DNA from: Tetrahymena elliotti 4EA
Taxonomy: Eukaryota; Ciliophora; Oligohymenophorea; Hymenostomatida; Tetrahymenidae
Length of the DNA stretch: 64,000 bases
NCBI GenBank assembly: GCA_000231825.2
Contig: JH720367.1
Span: 1 to 64,000 of the forward strand
Direction: 5' to 3'
A program made the translations under genes and the position numbers. Below are positions 24,701 through 38,241 of this stretch, piece after piece (within the stretch, counting starts at the first letter, position 1; each line of letters begins with the position of its first letter). The notes below the pieces were generated by a model, which did not search any database, was not told where the DNA came from, and saw nothing but the letters and a program-made list of their open reading frames with translations.

Positions 24701-27188
24701 TCAAGCCAAAGAACAAACTTTCATCTATTTTTTTAAGAAGATTGACAATCTCTTTAAGGCCAATAAAATTGTATCATTCTATGAGATCAAGCGTCATTAC
24801 CTAATTCTTCAAAAAGTATTTTTGAATTAGTTGATTAAATCTTTATTTTATTTTTTATCAAAAAGTTAGAAGAAATAAACAAAAAGTAATAGGAATAAAA
24901 TATTTAGATAGCCTAATAAAATTAAAGAAATTCAATTGATTAAACTGCAAAAAGATCTTCATAGATTTTACAAAATAATAGTAATTCTTAGTATAGTACA
25001 AATAGCTACAATACCTTGCTAAATGATCAATATGATAGAGGCTATTCAACAAGCGTAAGCAATTCAAGTTATTTTACTTCATAAGTCGAATCAAATGGAG
25101 CTGCTGTTGATTAAAATAAATTTTACTATCAAGAAAATTAAATGAGATAATTATCATATTCGACTAATTAAAAAATTGATATTAATAATTATAATACTAA
25201 AAATATTGAAGATTGGAATTCTTTTGCTATTTAGGATCAAGAGTAATTTGTTGATACTGTTTTTATTCCAAAGCCAACAGAAGAAGAAAATAAAAATGCT
25301 GAGAAATTAGCTTTGCTGCTATCTTCTAAAACAGAATTTTTTGAGGAATTAGATGAATAAGCAGATGATTGTAATTATAAATTAGAAGATATAGAAGAAG
25401 AACAATTTGAAGAAATAAAAAAATTTGATCTTATAGCCTTCTATAAAGAACACTTAAACATAAGAAAAAATTATTTTGGAGTTAAAAAAGATGAAAAAGA
25501 AATATTAACTTATTAGAAAAAGTGTCTAAGTAAAGGTTCTCTAATTTAAGTAAACGACCTTGAGAAAAAGCCAGCAATTTAACATTTTTCTTTCTTGCTA
25601 TCTTTAATGAAGCTAGATAAAACAGATGATTATAAATATGTATCTATGCATATCTAAGATTTGAATTTAGTATGTTTAAAGAAATCAACTCAATTTTACA
25701 ATGAAGTTACTACTTAAATCATCAAATAGCTAAATAAGAATAAAAAGAAATCTGAAACTCTTTTAGTACTTTAATATCTCAAAGTTTTCTTGTATTGTTT
25801 TTCACCTGATGATGATTTCTTGAAAGCTTTAATGCATTTCCTCATCATCTACTTATATGAAAATTAATGGAAAAATAATAATAAAATTTAAAGCTATATC
25901 CTCTACATAATACCATCTATTATAAGAAAAATAGATCAAGAAAATCCAAGACAACAATTGTTTACATTGCTCATTCCATAGTATGAAATAAATGCCTTAA
26001 TTTAATAAAAGAAGCTTTGCCTTCCAATAGCTTTTTGCACAGGTAATAAATACTTACATTGGTATTAATTTTTAATAAATATAAATAAATAAAAAAGGTA
26101 AAAGTATTCAGGTTTGTGCTGATTCTTGGGATACAGTGGATAGATTAAAGGAGAAAATAATGAAATAAGTATCAATAAATATTGAAAGAATTAAACCAAA
26201 CTACTTGCAACTTTTTGAATTGTAGTTTATTGAAGAAAATAAAGCAAATGAAAAAATGTTATTGCCTGATCAGTATATTTGGGATATCCTGTACATATAA
26301 AATTAAAAATAAATTGAAAAAGTGTAATAATTGAAAGAAAGGGGAAATTACAATCCATAAATGCCAAGAGATTCAGAATTCATTATTTCTGTATTTATGA
26401 TTAAAGTTCTTTTCCCTTTCACTCTATATCCTGATGATATAGCAGGTATAAGCCTTACTTTTAGCTAAGTTTTTTTTGATATATATGTTGGTAAGTAAAT
26501 TATAGATGAAGAAGAAAAAATTATTTAGCTTAGTGCTCTCCTTAAAATAATAAATGAAAATGATGATAACTCAGATGAATAAACAATGAACTCTCTTCCA
26601 TTAATTATGGATTAAAAATCTAAGCAAGATGTAATTGGACCTATCAACTAAGAATATTAAAGGATTAAAGGGAAATTTAATTCCACTCAAGCAAAGTTTA
26701 TGTATTTGAAGATAGCAAAGGATAACAAATACTACTTAGGCCTTTAGATTGAAGTGAAGTATATCCCTGAATAAGAAATTTAAGATTTCAAATATAAATA
26801 ATATTCTGAACCTGAAAATGAATTTAGCTGCAGCTACATAGAAGGTCTATTAGTGCTAAAACCTACTTACTTTTTTATTGTAACATCTGAAAGTAAATAA
26901 ATAATAATCGAATATTCTTACCAAAGTATTAAAAGATGGGGAAGAAGTAAAAATGATCTTTAAGATCACATTCTTATTTAGACAACTGATGGCGTTAAGC
27001 ATTTAATAAAATCGAAATACTCATAATAAATAGATTTTTATTTTTCAGAATCAAAGAATTTGTTATAGGAGTTGTTTAATTAGGATGAAGGTGAAGATCA
27101 AAATAAAGTTGCAAACAATTAATTTATTTAACAATCATATAATAATTATTAAAACATTAATTAAAAAGAAGAGGAAGAAATATAATGA
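21778..27188 (+). CDS. MyTH4-FERM myosin heavy chain, copy 1
   Basis: This gene encodes a predicted 1634-residue unconventional myosin, an actin-based motor. The motor head (about residues 60-780) has the P-loop GESGAGKT near 175, switch I ([10 protein letters not shown]), [11 protein letters not shown], switch II ([10 protein letters not shown]) and the relay/converter end ([14 protein letters not shown]). One IQ-like light-chain site follows near 800 ([17 protein letters not shown]). After a Gln/Asn/Ser-rich linker come a MyTH4 domain (about 1085-1260) and a FERM domain (1272-1600), which in other myosins bind microtubules, membranes or cargo. Exons are 21778-22315, 22486-23512, 23692-24169, 24222-24815, 24866-26042 and 26098-27188. 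The start gives MQEDQWMISQAPCWLK, typical of ciliate myosins. Ciliate MyTH4-FERM myosins have been placed in class XIV or XX. The second intron starts GTTA rather than GTA. Confidence 0.92.
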
Positions 27189-28432
27189 AAAATTAAGTAT
27201 ATTTTATTATTTCACTACAAAATTAAATTCTTACTTTGATAATAATCAAATTGATCTTTCTTCATACATATATATTTATTCATTTGCAGTTAAAAAACTT
27301 TTAATTTTAAAAAATTCAATTTGTCAAAATAAATTTTCATTTAAAAAATAAAAAATATTAGTTTAAAATGATCATTTCAAAATAACTACTTTTTGCCTTA
27401 ATTTTATTGTAATTTAGGTAAATTATTAATATTCTAAGTTTCTCAACTCCATACAAGCAAATGTGTAAAAATATTTATAAATTTGTAATAGCATAAAAAT
27501 TTTATTTAAATTCAATCCAATACCTAATAACAACAAATCTTTGATGTTAAATAAAAAATATTTTCTGTTTTTAAAAAAATTATTTTTTAACAAAAAAATG
27601 ATAATAAGGAAATAGTTTGTTTTTTTCTAAATTTATATAATTTTATTTAAATTAGTAACCCTAAGATACAGATGTAACACTTAGACTTTAAATAAATTTT
27701 TTCTTTTTTTAAAATGGTAAGATAAAAAATGAAGAAATTCATCCTTTGCTATTGTAAACTTAAATTAATTGAATTAAATTTATAAAAAGACAGAGATAAA
27801 TTACTCTCTGGTGCAAATTATTAAATTTTTGAGATATGAAAAATCAAATTGAGAAAATAATTCTTTTATCTATGACAAATTTTCCTTAATTTACCTTATT
27901 TATAATTTTTAAAGTAAAGAAATAGGGTATAATATCAAACAAAAAGAATTGCTTTTTGTTACTAAAATAAAAAATGAAAATGAGAAAATAATGAACCCAT
28001 TTATGTAAATAAATATGAGGCAATTTATTAATTTAAATTCTCAAAACAAAATGAAAAGTAAACTCTTAGATATGAATTATTATTATTATTCTGCTTCGAA
28101 GTTAACAAATTGTTTAGAATTTAAACAATGAGATTGAGAATAAAAATCCTTTATTTAGAGTAAATTTAAAGCAATTTACATTAATTGAAATTCTAAAAAT
28201 TAATCAGCCACTTTTTCGATTAGAAAAATTCTCTGATTAATATTTAATGAATCTTAGATGTTAAAAAAGGTATGTTTGTTTTTTAACACATATTTTAATG
28301 TTAAATATTATCTGAATTTTACTTATTAAGTTTGCATAATGCTTATCTATCAATTTTTTAATTAATTGTTTCTTAGATTTTTTAATATTTGATAGATTTC
28401 AATTAATTATACCATAGGTTATTTGTAATACT
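27189..28432. other. Intergenic between the two myosin genes
   Basis: About 1.2 kb of AT-rich DNA with no supported gene. A possible 5' leader intron ends at the 'ccatag' just before the second myosin's ATG (about 28417), but without transcript data this is not certain. Confidence 0.45.
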
Positions 28433-31400
28433 ATGAACAGTTAAAATAATAATTCTAAGCAAAATAGCTTATCAATAAATTCTTAGCAAGTAGGTTCGAA
28501 AAATACTAATAGCAAAGGTATTAATCCTAAAGAAGTAGATACGAAATGGATAATGAGCAACGTTAGATGTTGGTTTAAAAAAAATAATAATAGAGATGAA
28601 CAGTTTATTTTTAGAAAAGCGATTATAGCATCAGAATAAACAAAATAAGTAGGTTAAGAATAAGTAGTACGTATCAGTCTTGAATAAGAAAATAATTAAA
28701 GCGCTGAGTATGTAGAAGTTAATGTTAAAAGTTTATATTAGAGAGAAGAACAAAACCAAACATCTTTTGATGATATGGTTAAGATGAGTGTGCTTAATGA
28801 AGCAGAATTAATAGCAAACTTAAAATAAAGATATAATTAGGATAATATTTTTACCTATATAGGCCCAACTTTAATTGTGCTTAATCCTTATAAAAGTTTA
28901 AATGATTTATTTTCTAATAATACGATAGATATGATTAAGGATAATTTAAATAAAAATTTTGATTTGTTTGAGTTAGAGATGCAAAAGCCTCATATTTATT
29001 CAATTTCTGCAATTGCTTATAAAAATCTAATAAAATTTAATAAAAAGTAAGCTATAGTCATAAGTGGTGAGAGTGGTGCAGGTAATATTTATTTATTTTG
29101 TTGAGGAATACTCTAAAATCTTATAAAATGGTTTATATAATTCTTATTAAAATTTATAAAAAGCTCTTTTCTCAATTTAATTTCAATATTATATTAAAGG
29201 TAAGACTGAAAATGCAAGATATTCTATGAGATTTCTTACTCAAATAAGTACACATGATAATTCTAAAGAAAGTATAGAAGAAAAAATTTTATCATGTAAT
29301 CCTGTTTTAGAAGCATTTGGTAATGCAAAAACTGTAAGAAATGATAACTCAAGTCGTTTTGGTAAATATGTATAAATAGAAATATGTAAAAGAAAAATTA
29401 ATGGTGCTATGATTACTAAATATTTACTAGAAAAAAGTAGAGTTATTCATTTGAGCTCTGGAGAAAGAAATTATCATATTTTTTATCATTTGTTAGAATC
29501 AAAAGATAATATTCTTTTAGAGAAGCTTCACCTTTCTAATAAGAAACCTTCTGAGTTTAAATATTTAAATTAGAGTGATTGCTTTTTTGTAGATACCATT
29601 GATGACACTTAATTATTTAAAGGAATTATTAACTCATTCTAAGTTATGAAGTTTGAGGAAAAGTTACAAAATTCTATTTTCAAAATTTTATCAGCCATCT
29701 TACATTTAGGAAATATTTAGTTTTCAAATAAATCATTCACAGAGGATTCTTAACCATGTACTGTGGAAAACGAAAATGTGTTATAAGTTGTAAGTAGTTT
29801 GCTTGATGTAGATATAGATAATCTAAAGAAATCACTTCTTTATAAGACTTTAACAGTTGGTAATTAGGTATTTCATAAACCAGCGGATTCTGATATGTGT
29901 CACCATGCTAAAAATACTCTTAGTAAGGCTCTTTATGATAACTTATTTAACTGGCTAGTAGATAAATTAAATCAAATTATAAAACCTAATAATTCCACTG
30001 AACTTAATGGAAGTTTAAATAATGATACTATAGGCTTGCTTGATATTTTTGGTTTTGAAAACTTCTAAGAGAATTCTTTTGAATAGCTGTGCATTAACTA
30101 CACAAATGAAAATCTTTAACAACTCTATATTTAATACGTCTTTAAGAATGAAGAATAAATTTTCAAAGAAGATGGATTAGAAAATTATCTATCTAATTTA
30201 AGGTAAATTAATTAATAATTTATTTTTTCAATTTTTTATTTATTTAAAATAAGTTATTAAGATAACTCAGTGATCATCCAAACTCTTAACAGATGTTATA
30301 AGCTACTGAATGACTGCTGTAAAACTAATTCTAAGGATGATTCAAAATATTTGCTTTCTCTCAAAAATGACTTTAAATATTAATAAGTCTAAGTTATATA
30401 ATTTCCAAAAATGGATAATGGTACTTTCTTGATAAATCACACTTAGAATCCAGTTAACTATAAAGCAGAAGGTTTTATTGCTAAAAATATTGATGAATTA
30501 AGTTAAACTATTAAAGATGTAATAAGTAAAAGTAATGATTAATATATACCTAGTATTTTTGGGAGTGAAGAATAGCCATAATAAAATATATAAAATAGAG
30601 CAAAATATTTAGGAGAAAAATTTAGCAATTAAATGGTTGAATTGATGAAAGAATTGAATACATCAGATGTTCATTTTGTTAGATGTGTAAAGGTAAATAA
30701 TCCATTTGTTTTTAACTGTTTTTTTGTTAAGATAAGCTTTTTTAAATTAGACAAATGAAGTGAAAAAAAGTGATTTCTTCTTAGAAGGCTATGTGCTTTA
30801 GCAGATTGAGTATTTAGGTGTAATTAATTCAATAGAAGTAAGGAAAAACACCTACCCTTAGAGAAGAGAATACCAAGCTTTCTTTAAAGAGTATAAAGTT
30901 TGTGATGATTAATTAGAAAAGAAACCTTTGGAGTAAATTAAAAATTATAAAAATGAATGTAAGGCATTAGTTTCTAAAATGGTTCCAAACTATACTGACT
31001 CGCTTATACTTTTTGGTAATAATAAAATATATATGAAGCAAGAGTTTGAGAGTTAAATAGATTAGATCAAATATGCTGAAATAAAGCGTAAAAGAACAGT
31101 TTAAGCTACAAAAATTCAGAGACATTACAGATAGTATAAATTTTATTAAAAATACAAGTAAAGGAAAGAAGGAATACACATATTAAGTAACATTTTCTTT
31201 GCTCAGAAGATTTATAGTATTTACAATCACAGTTTCTAACTAATCAAGTAAAAAGCTAATATAATTCAACTTAAGCTATTTATTACTAAAATTTCTAAAA
31301 TAAAAAAACTCTCTCAATACAAGTCTGTCTTTTCATTATTTAAGGAAAATAAAGATTATAAGAATAAGGTCTAATATATTAATACTAATTAAAATTTTTA

Positions 31401-33818
31401 GTAAACAGAAGGATATGAGGAGGAATAAAAAGGGTTGTTAGAATCAAAAAATACTACAAATTAATGTTTTGTAAGACAAGACACAAATATAACTGATTAA
31501 ACTTCTAGTAATTTATTTGAAACAGTTGATGTTTAACAAACTCAAAGCCATTAATCTTAATAAAGTAAGGCAAATATGTAGAGTATTAAAAGTGAAAAAA
31601 ATTAAAATTTATTTGATATTAATGCTTTTGATTTTTAGACTGAAGACTTTAGCAGATTATAAATTCCTGAGAAAAATACAAATGAAATATATGTAAATCC
31701 TCCTGATTAATTAGAAATAGAGTCTAAGAGCTTTTTATTGTAATTAATGAATAATGAAGAAATAGATGCAGAGAAAAAAAAGTATATGGAATTACCTTAA
31801 TATGCTGAAGATAAAGAATATTAAATTGGATAAATATCTGAAGAAGATATGAAATAAATTAAGAGATATAATTATCTTGAATTTTACTCAAAAAAGCTAA
31901 ATGAAAGATCTAAATTTTTTGGGAAAAAAACAACAGAAGAAATTTTAACTTTCAAAAAAACATGCATCATCGGAGGAAGTTTGATAAAACTACCATCTGC
32001 TGAAGTTTCTCATGCCCTTACTCACTTTGAAATTTTGCTAGATTTTATCAAAGAAAAAGATTCGATAAAGTATTCTTTGAGTTAATAATATTAAACTGTA
32101 AGCTCATATAATGATGGACAGGAATTAAAAATTTAAAAGCTTTTGAAATATTCTCAAAATAGGTCATATGAATTTAAAAATGAAATTTTGACTTAAATTT
32201 TAAAATAGTTAAATGGTAACAAGAATGATTTATATACATTCCGTCTTCTCCATTATTTAACAGTATTCTGCTATTGCTACAAAACAGATGAAGAATACAC
32301 TATGGCTATGATTAATTTTTTGACATAAAATTTAATGAAATTTTGGTCTAAGCACAACACAATCTTAAAAAATATTGAGTATGTTATACCTACTTTGTTC
32401 AGATCTATACATTATTTAAAGGAAAGAGAAAATATTTATAATAAGCAAGTCCTTTCAGAAATGAAAATTAATGCTTTGATATTTTAATATCAAATCAAAG
32501 TTCCTATTACTCTCTCTCTGGGTAAATTTTCCTTTTTATTTACTGAAAAAAAAATACTTTTGCTTTAAAAAAATTGACAAAATCCTATCAATACAATTTA
32601 AAACATTGATTAAGGATAAATGCCCCATTAATTAAGAAAAATTTTTTGTTTACCTTGAGAAATTTAAAACAAAATAATTCTCCTTATTGCATCAAAGTTA
32701 AAGTGATACTTTCTAGAACAAAATGTTTACCAAACAAATTTTTTAAATTAAAATTAGGAAAAAGTTTTACTGTTCATGTAGATCCTTATGATAATTTTAA
32801 TATCTTGAAGTAAAAAGTTATGGAGTTATTAGATATTAATCATCGTCGTTTGATTCCTGAACTATTTGAATTTTTCGAAATTTAAACAGTTGATAACTAA
32901 GTTGTAGATAGAATGCTATTTCCTTTAGAAGGAGTATGGGATGTAATCCATGCTTAAGATACTTATCGAAGTTAGACAGCATTTGAATCCAAAAAAAATT
33001 AACAAAAGAAAACCTTTTAATTTATGTTTAAACCTATTTTTGTATATACAGTATATCCAAATGATGAAGTTGGTCTGAGTTTACTCTAAAATCAAATATA
33101 CTTTGACACTTACATTTCTAATCTCATTATTGAAGATCTAAAAACTAATATATAAATGCTTTCACATTTACTCAATATATTTGATATTTAGAATATATAA
33201 GACCCAATAGATCTCCTTCCATTAAGCTTTAGCGAAGAAGAATCATAGGACATAATTAAAATTGTTTAGGAGGAATACGAAAAAAATATAAAAAACAAAT
33301 TTACTAAACTACAATCTAGATTTGAATATATTCAGTTAGCCAAGTAGAGTCCAGATCTATTGGGATTAAGAATAACAATTAAATATTGTGACGAAAAATA
33401 ATAAATTAATGAACCTACTCTTTACTAATTGGTTTTAAATGCATATTAGATGTCATTTTATGGAATAACAAATAAAAATTTAGCCATTTAATATAACTAC
33501 AGTCAGCTATCGAAATGGGCAATACAAGATAAATTTATTAAATTTATTACTCTTGATGGTAAATCCCATATAATTAATTCTGAATATGCTTTAACCATTG
33601 CTTACTACTTTAATTAGGCAAAAGGCCTCATTAAATAGTAAGACAAAGAGTATTATGAATCATTAAAAAATATCTATTCCTCAATTAGTTCAAGCTAAGC
33701 AAAAAGATAAAGTGTTTAAATACCATAGAATATTAAAACTTCGGATTCTCTTTTAGAATATTAAATGTTATATAGCAATTAAGTAGCTTCTTCTTATTAA
33801 TAAAAAAAAACTAATTGA
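28433..33818 (+). CDS. MyTH4-FERM myosin heavy chain, copy 2
   Basis: This gene encodes a predicted 1640-residue myosin, a tandem paralogue of the preceding gene. It has an extra Asn/Ser/Gln-rich N-terminus of about 40 residues. The motor has P-loop GESGAGKT (about 212-219), switch I ([10 protein letters not shown]), switch II ([10 protein letters not shown]), [12 protein letters not shown] and a converter end ([14 protein letters not shown]). IQ-like helices follow near 790-830 ([19 protein letters not shown]). The tail has a long acidic Gln-rich linker, MyTH4 (about 1073-1260) and FERM (about 1287-1590). Exons are 28433-29081, 29200-30202, 30254-30692, 30751-32521 and 32758-33818. Four of its introns sit at the same protein positions and phases as in copy 1: P-loop, NLR, RC[IV]K, and the MyTH4/FERM junction. 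Cytoplasmic transport or cortical function is likely; the cargo is unknown. Confidence 0.92.
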
Positions 33819-34235
33819 TGAGCTTTTTTGTGAGTATGAAGTTAGTTGTTTGTTGTTTTTAAATTTAAAGTTTCCGACTCATTTATATATTCTACAGAAT
33901 TTTTTTTTTTCTACAGAAAATTTTTTTCCTTCAATAAGAAAAAATCAAATGATGTTTTAATTTTCTGATGTATTTTGGAAAGAGCTATAACATTAAAAAA
34001 TGACTAAGCATAATCAGAATTTCTTTTTATAAAAAATAGATTATTCGAATAGAATTCCTTTAATTCTTCAAATATCGTATCTCCTGATATTTATTTACTT
34101 ATTGAAAAACCAAATAGTCTACAAATTAAATAATATAAATTTATTTATTTTTAATATTTTAAGTTTAGAAAGAACTCACCTTAGATTTTAAATTATTGTC
34201 ATCATATTATAAATAAAAATCTTTTAAAATCTCAA

Positions 34236-34301
34236 ATTTTAAAAGTTATTTATTGGCAATAGGCATAAGAATATTACACTTAAGGTCCAATAAATTATGG
34301 T
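34236..34301 (+). repeat. 66-bp direct repeat, copy 1 (left edge of gap)
   Basis: These 66 bases, ending in 'aataaattatggt', are identical to 34660-34725. Copy 1 stops exactly at the first N. Exact identity in non-coding DNA that abuts a gap suggests that the two contig ends overlap (or a collapsed repeat) rather than an old duplication. Confidence 0.8.
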
Positions 34302-34401
34302 NNNNNNNNNNNNNNNNNNNNNNNNNNNNNNNNNNNNNNNNNNNNNNNNNNNNNNNNNNNNNNNNNNNNNNNNNNNNNNNNNNNNNNNNNNNNNNNNNNN
34401 N
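34302..34401. other. Assembly gap of 100 N
   Basis: Exactly 100 undetermined bases. The round number is the usual placeholder for a gap of unknown size. Confidence 0.99.
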
Positions 34402-34659
34402 GTATTTTTTATAAATAAAATAGAGATAATATTTTTAACATTTTTCTTAAATTATTAATTTTAATTTGAAAATTAGTAACCTTTTTCTTAACAGTTTTTA
34501 AATTGTAAAAAAAGATGAACAGAAAGCTTGAAGAAAATTATTATAATAAATCCTCTAAAATTTTCAGAAAATTAGGACTAAATTTGTTCCTAAATTTTTT
34601 TTTTAATTTTAATGGAGGAAAAAGTTAGATAAAATAAATTAACAATTTTCATTTGTAAG

Positions 34660-34725
34660 ATTTTAAAAGTTATTTATTGGCAATAGGCATAAGAATATTA
34701 CACTTAAGGTCCAATAAATTATGGT
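34660..34725 (+). repeat. 66-bp direct repeat, copy 2 (right of gap)
   Basis: Identical to 34236-34301. It is 258 bp downstream of the gap. The sequence after it (aaataactcatt) differs from the Ns and from the right gap edge, so the left contig would run on into this sequence if the repeat is an assembly overlap. Confidence 0.8.
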
Positions 34726-35502
34726 AAATAACTCATTATCCATAATTAATTTAAGATAAGGGGAATCAAAATAATCCAAATAATACTTAAATTCAGTTTG
34801 GTGTGAATTTTATTGATATTTTCTGTTTCTAATTTTTTGTGGTATTTCTCTTACTTAATTCTATAAAAATAAAAATCATTTATCTTTAACGAACTTGGAT
34901 AATGCCATCTTTATTCATTGCCAATTCTAATTCCTCTTTTGTTCTCAAAAAATGTTTAAATTTAATTAGAAATAAAACTGATATTTGTAGACTTTATCAA
35001 GAAATTGTTTCAGGTTATGTCATTATTTATTTTAAAAACTGGTAAGATTTTTATAAACCAATCAAGGACTAGTAGCAAAACAACAAAATAAATTAAAATT
35101 TTGATTTTTTTCTCTTAGGTATCTTCAAGTAAGGGACTATTTAATCTTATTAGTATGATGAATAAATATATTGAAATAATATTTTGTTTTTATGATCATA
35201 TCTTACAAAAAAATAGTGGCATCATAATATACAGTGAACAAAAAAGTAAACAAATTAATAATTGAAAAATTAGAACTTCTTAAAAAATTTAGTAAATAAT
35301 AATTTTTAATATTGTAAGCATAAAAAAGTTGTTATTTTGTCTTTAAACATTTTAACATAAATTTTTTGGTTTGATTTTTCTTTTTAGTTGATTTTGCATT
35401 AATCTGATAGAATATGCAATTATTGTAATAAATAAATTGATAGATTCATTAAAAAATTTAAATATTAATTAATTTTTGAAGAAAAAAAATAATAATAATA
35501 CT

Positions 35503-38241
35503 ATGAGTAAAAAATATACAACAATAAACAACTATAGTACCTAAGGAGATTTTTCGAGCTTCTCTTCCCTCTGCTTTGAAAAACCCTCAAACCCTCCATT
35601 ATAAAATAATACTGCTGAGCTTATAGATGATAATTCATGCACATTTAACTCTATTAACACCTTAGAAACTCAATCTAATATGTGTTCTTTTAATGTACTC
35701 GATAAAAATTTATAAGGTAATAATAAAGCTAAATAGGTTGAAATGAATATTGAATTTGATTTGAGTACCTGTCCTCATACTAAAAATGACTACCAAAACA
35801 AAATTTGTAAACCAAATAATCCAATTTTTAATTGCATATTCCAACCAAAGAATGAGTTTTATAGCATCTTTGAGAAGTAAGGTGTTGATAAAATATATGA
35901 GTGGAGACTTAATGATAAATAAATTAATTTAGAAAATGCCTAATATATTACAAAAATTTTGGATTAAAAAGATAAACCAGACCAAATTCCCAAACTCTAA
36001 GATAGTTTAGATTTAAATTTTCAATGTTCATAAGATATTTCAAAAGAGTTATTTGCTCTTATTTAAGCCCACACTCCAGAATTCGTTTATACAACCTTTC
36101 ATTTACTGAATAAGCGTAAATCCTTTTTTGGAATCAAAAAAAGCTTCAAAGAAATAATGACTTTTTAAGATTCAGCAATAACTTCAAACAGTATTATCAT
36201 ATTAGAAAAATCTTCAGAGGTTTAGTAAGCGATTCGCCATTTCTCTGTTTTGTTTCATCAAATGTGTTTGAAAAGGGATGTTGATTATAACATATACAGT
36301 AACGATGAAGAAGAGAAAGACACAGAAATCAAATAGAAAAAGGAAAAAGATGATAGCATGAAAAAAATAGTTATCTAATATCTGCTTTAGTTGGGAGAGA
36401 ATAAATCAGATAGTTTTATTAATGAGATGTACACGCAGGTGATAAAATAGTTCAGGAGTAATTTATAGATCATATAACTATTTGATCTCCTTAACTATTT
36501 GAAATGTCTTCTCTATTGCTATTGCCCTAGTGATAAAATCTTATTGTGTTTATTGAATGTATTTCTTATTGAATTTCCTAACTAAAAAACATGGTAAGAC
36601 ATGAGCCCTGTTATAAAGTAAATAAACACAGTTATTCCTGCTATTCTCAGAAGATTTTAAGACAAAAAATATAAAACTAAGAACTCAATAGATGTGAATG
36701 CCTTATCTAAACCCTATTTAGATTTGATAATAAGTAATAAATAACTCATGCTCCCAATCTTCTTTTCAACTGGTAAAATTTTTGTATAAATTTTTTTAAG
36801 CACAAAGTTACTAAATTGTAAAATAGAATAAATTTAAAATGAGTAAGATTTGCTTTAATCAATATTCAGTATCAAAGATTATTTTTTTATTGAGAAGAAA
36901 TTAATTTTTTTTTTGCTACCCAATAAGAAGATGCTAATCGGTCTTAATTTTTTTTCGAATTTGATTAGGTTTTGCAGCCACAAAAAGGAAAATTTCATCT
37001 AAATTAAACTGTAAGTAAAGTAGTCCTAATTCAATAATCAATAAAACAAATATTATTTAATTAATCGATAAATAAATCAATAACATACCAGTCTTGGTAA
37101 CCTCCCCCCCAGATAACCAAAAGATCTATGATTTTTCTATTTTTAAAAAAATTGTAATTTTGAATTTTTCCTTTAAAGTTTTGTAATTGATCCTAAATAA
37201 AGTTTTTGTAAAAAGCAAAATACTTCAAACAAATATACCTTAACTTTTTTTTAAAAAAATAAAGATTAAAAACAAGTAATATGATATTAATTAGTAATTT
37301 TGTTTATATTAATAATAATAGGAGGCCTCATTTTGGTCTAAATAGAATAATATGAAACCATTTTAGATCTTAAAAGAAAGATATTGAATTAACTAAAAAT
37401 TAATTCTACACGTTTTAATGAAGACTAATTCATAATCTATGATGTTGAAAAGTTTGAAAATAATCTTTTAAGATAAATTGCATTTGATGAAGAATACGTT
37501 TGGGACATTATACTAGGATGGGAAAATGTCAAAGTTAAAAAGAAAATGTAGGTAAATGAAGAATACTTTTAATTTTTAATGATTTAATCAATACTCCCAT
37601 TTTAAATGAATGAAAATGATCAAATTGCCATTAAGCTAAATTTCAGCTAAAAATTTTATGACATTTACACAATCTATACAGAATACTTTTAAGATAATAA
37701 GAAATTAGCTAATATCTATGCATTCCTCTAAAATATTCTTAAATCATCAAATATTGAAGAAGAACTCCCAATTTACTTTACTTAACATTAAAGAGATGCA
37801 CTTATTCCTGAAATCTAAAATATTTACCCTAAAATTTCCAACAAATATGACGAGATACAATCAAAATATAATTTTGTCAATATTGCAAAAACTTCTATTT
37901 ACTATGATGGCATAGAAATTTCAATATAGTACTGTTATAATTCATCTAAATAAATATACTAATAAAGCTCTCTTGTACTTAAACCTACCTCTTTTGTTGT
38001 CTTTGATTAAGATTAATTAACTTAAAAATAATTCTACTATAAAGATATAAAGTAAATATCTCATAAAGATAAAATAAATACAATAATAACTATGAAAAAT
38101 GAAACCGTACATAATATCAAATCTAATAAATCATATTAAATTGAATATATTATAAATAAATACTAATAACTATTTTCAAATGATCAATTAATTCCAATTA
38201 AATAAGAATCAGAATAACTCTAACAATAATTCCTAATTTGA
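35503..38241 (+). CDS. Motorless MyTH4-FERM protein (myosin-tail paralogue)
   Basis: This gene encodes a predicted 729-residue protein made only of a myosin-type tail. After a 190-residue Asn/Ser-rich N-terminus comes MyTH4 (about 190-420): FVYTTFHLLNKRKSFFGIKK aligns with the [20 protein letters not shown] region of myosin copy 1. A FERM domain follows (about 424-700), with VWDII and FYDIYTIYTEYF in the same positions as in the two myosins. Exons are 35503-36772 and 37322-38241; the single intron lies at FFSTG, exactly where both myosins have an intron at the MyTH4/FERM junction. No P-loop or other motor motif is present. It could compete with or bridge the neighbouring myosins' cargo, or be a gene that lost its head (inference). 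The intron is unusually long (549 bp). Confidence 0.85.
36773..37321 (+). other. Long intron of the motorless MyTH4-FERM gene
   Basis: This 549-bp intron is several times longer than most in the window. It contains an eight-C run (cctcccccccc region, about 37101-37110), which is very unusual in this DNA. It sits at the MyTH4/FERM junction, the same place as a 55-bp intron in myosin copy 1 and a 236-bp intron in copy 2. Confidence 0.7.

Larger units (their letters stand above)
33819..35502. other. Intergenic with assembly gap
   Basis: This stretch lies between the second myosin and the motorless MyTH4-FERM gene. It contains a 100-N gap and a 66-bp direct repeat flanking it (entries below). 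I see no gene in the sequenced part. If the gap is larger than 100 bp, a short gene or a missing motor-encoding piece could be hidden there. Confidence 0.5.

Noticed and set aside
26446..26500. Possible intron starting GTATAAGCC in the first myosin FERM domain
   Set aside because: Reading through gives a good FERM sequence in the same frame, and there is no need for a splice.
37718..37915. Alternative plus-strand frame starting MHSSKIF
   Set aside because: It overlaps the FERM exon of the motorless gene in another frame and shows no family signal.
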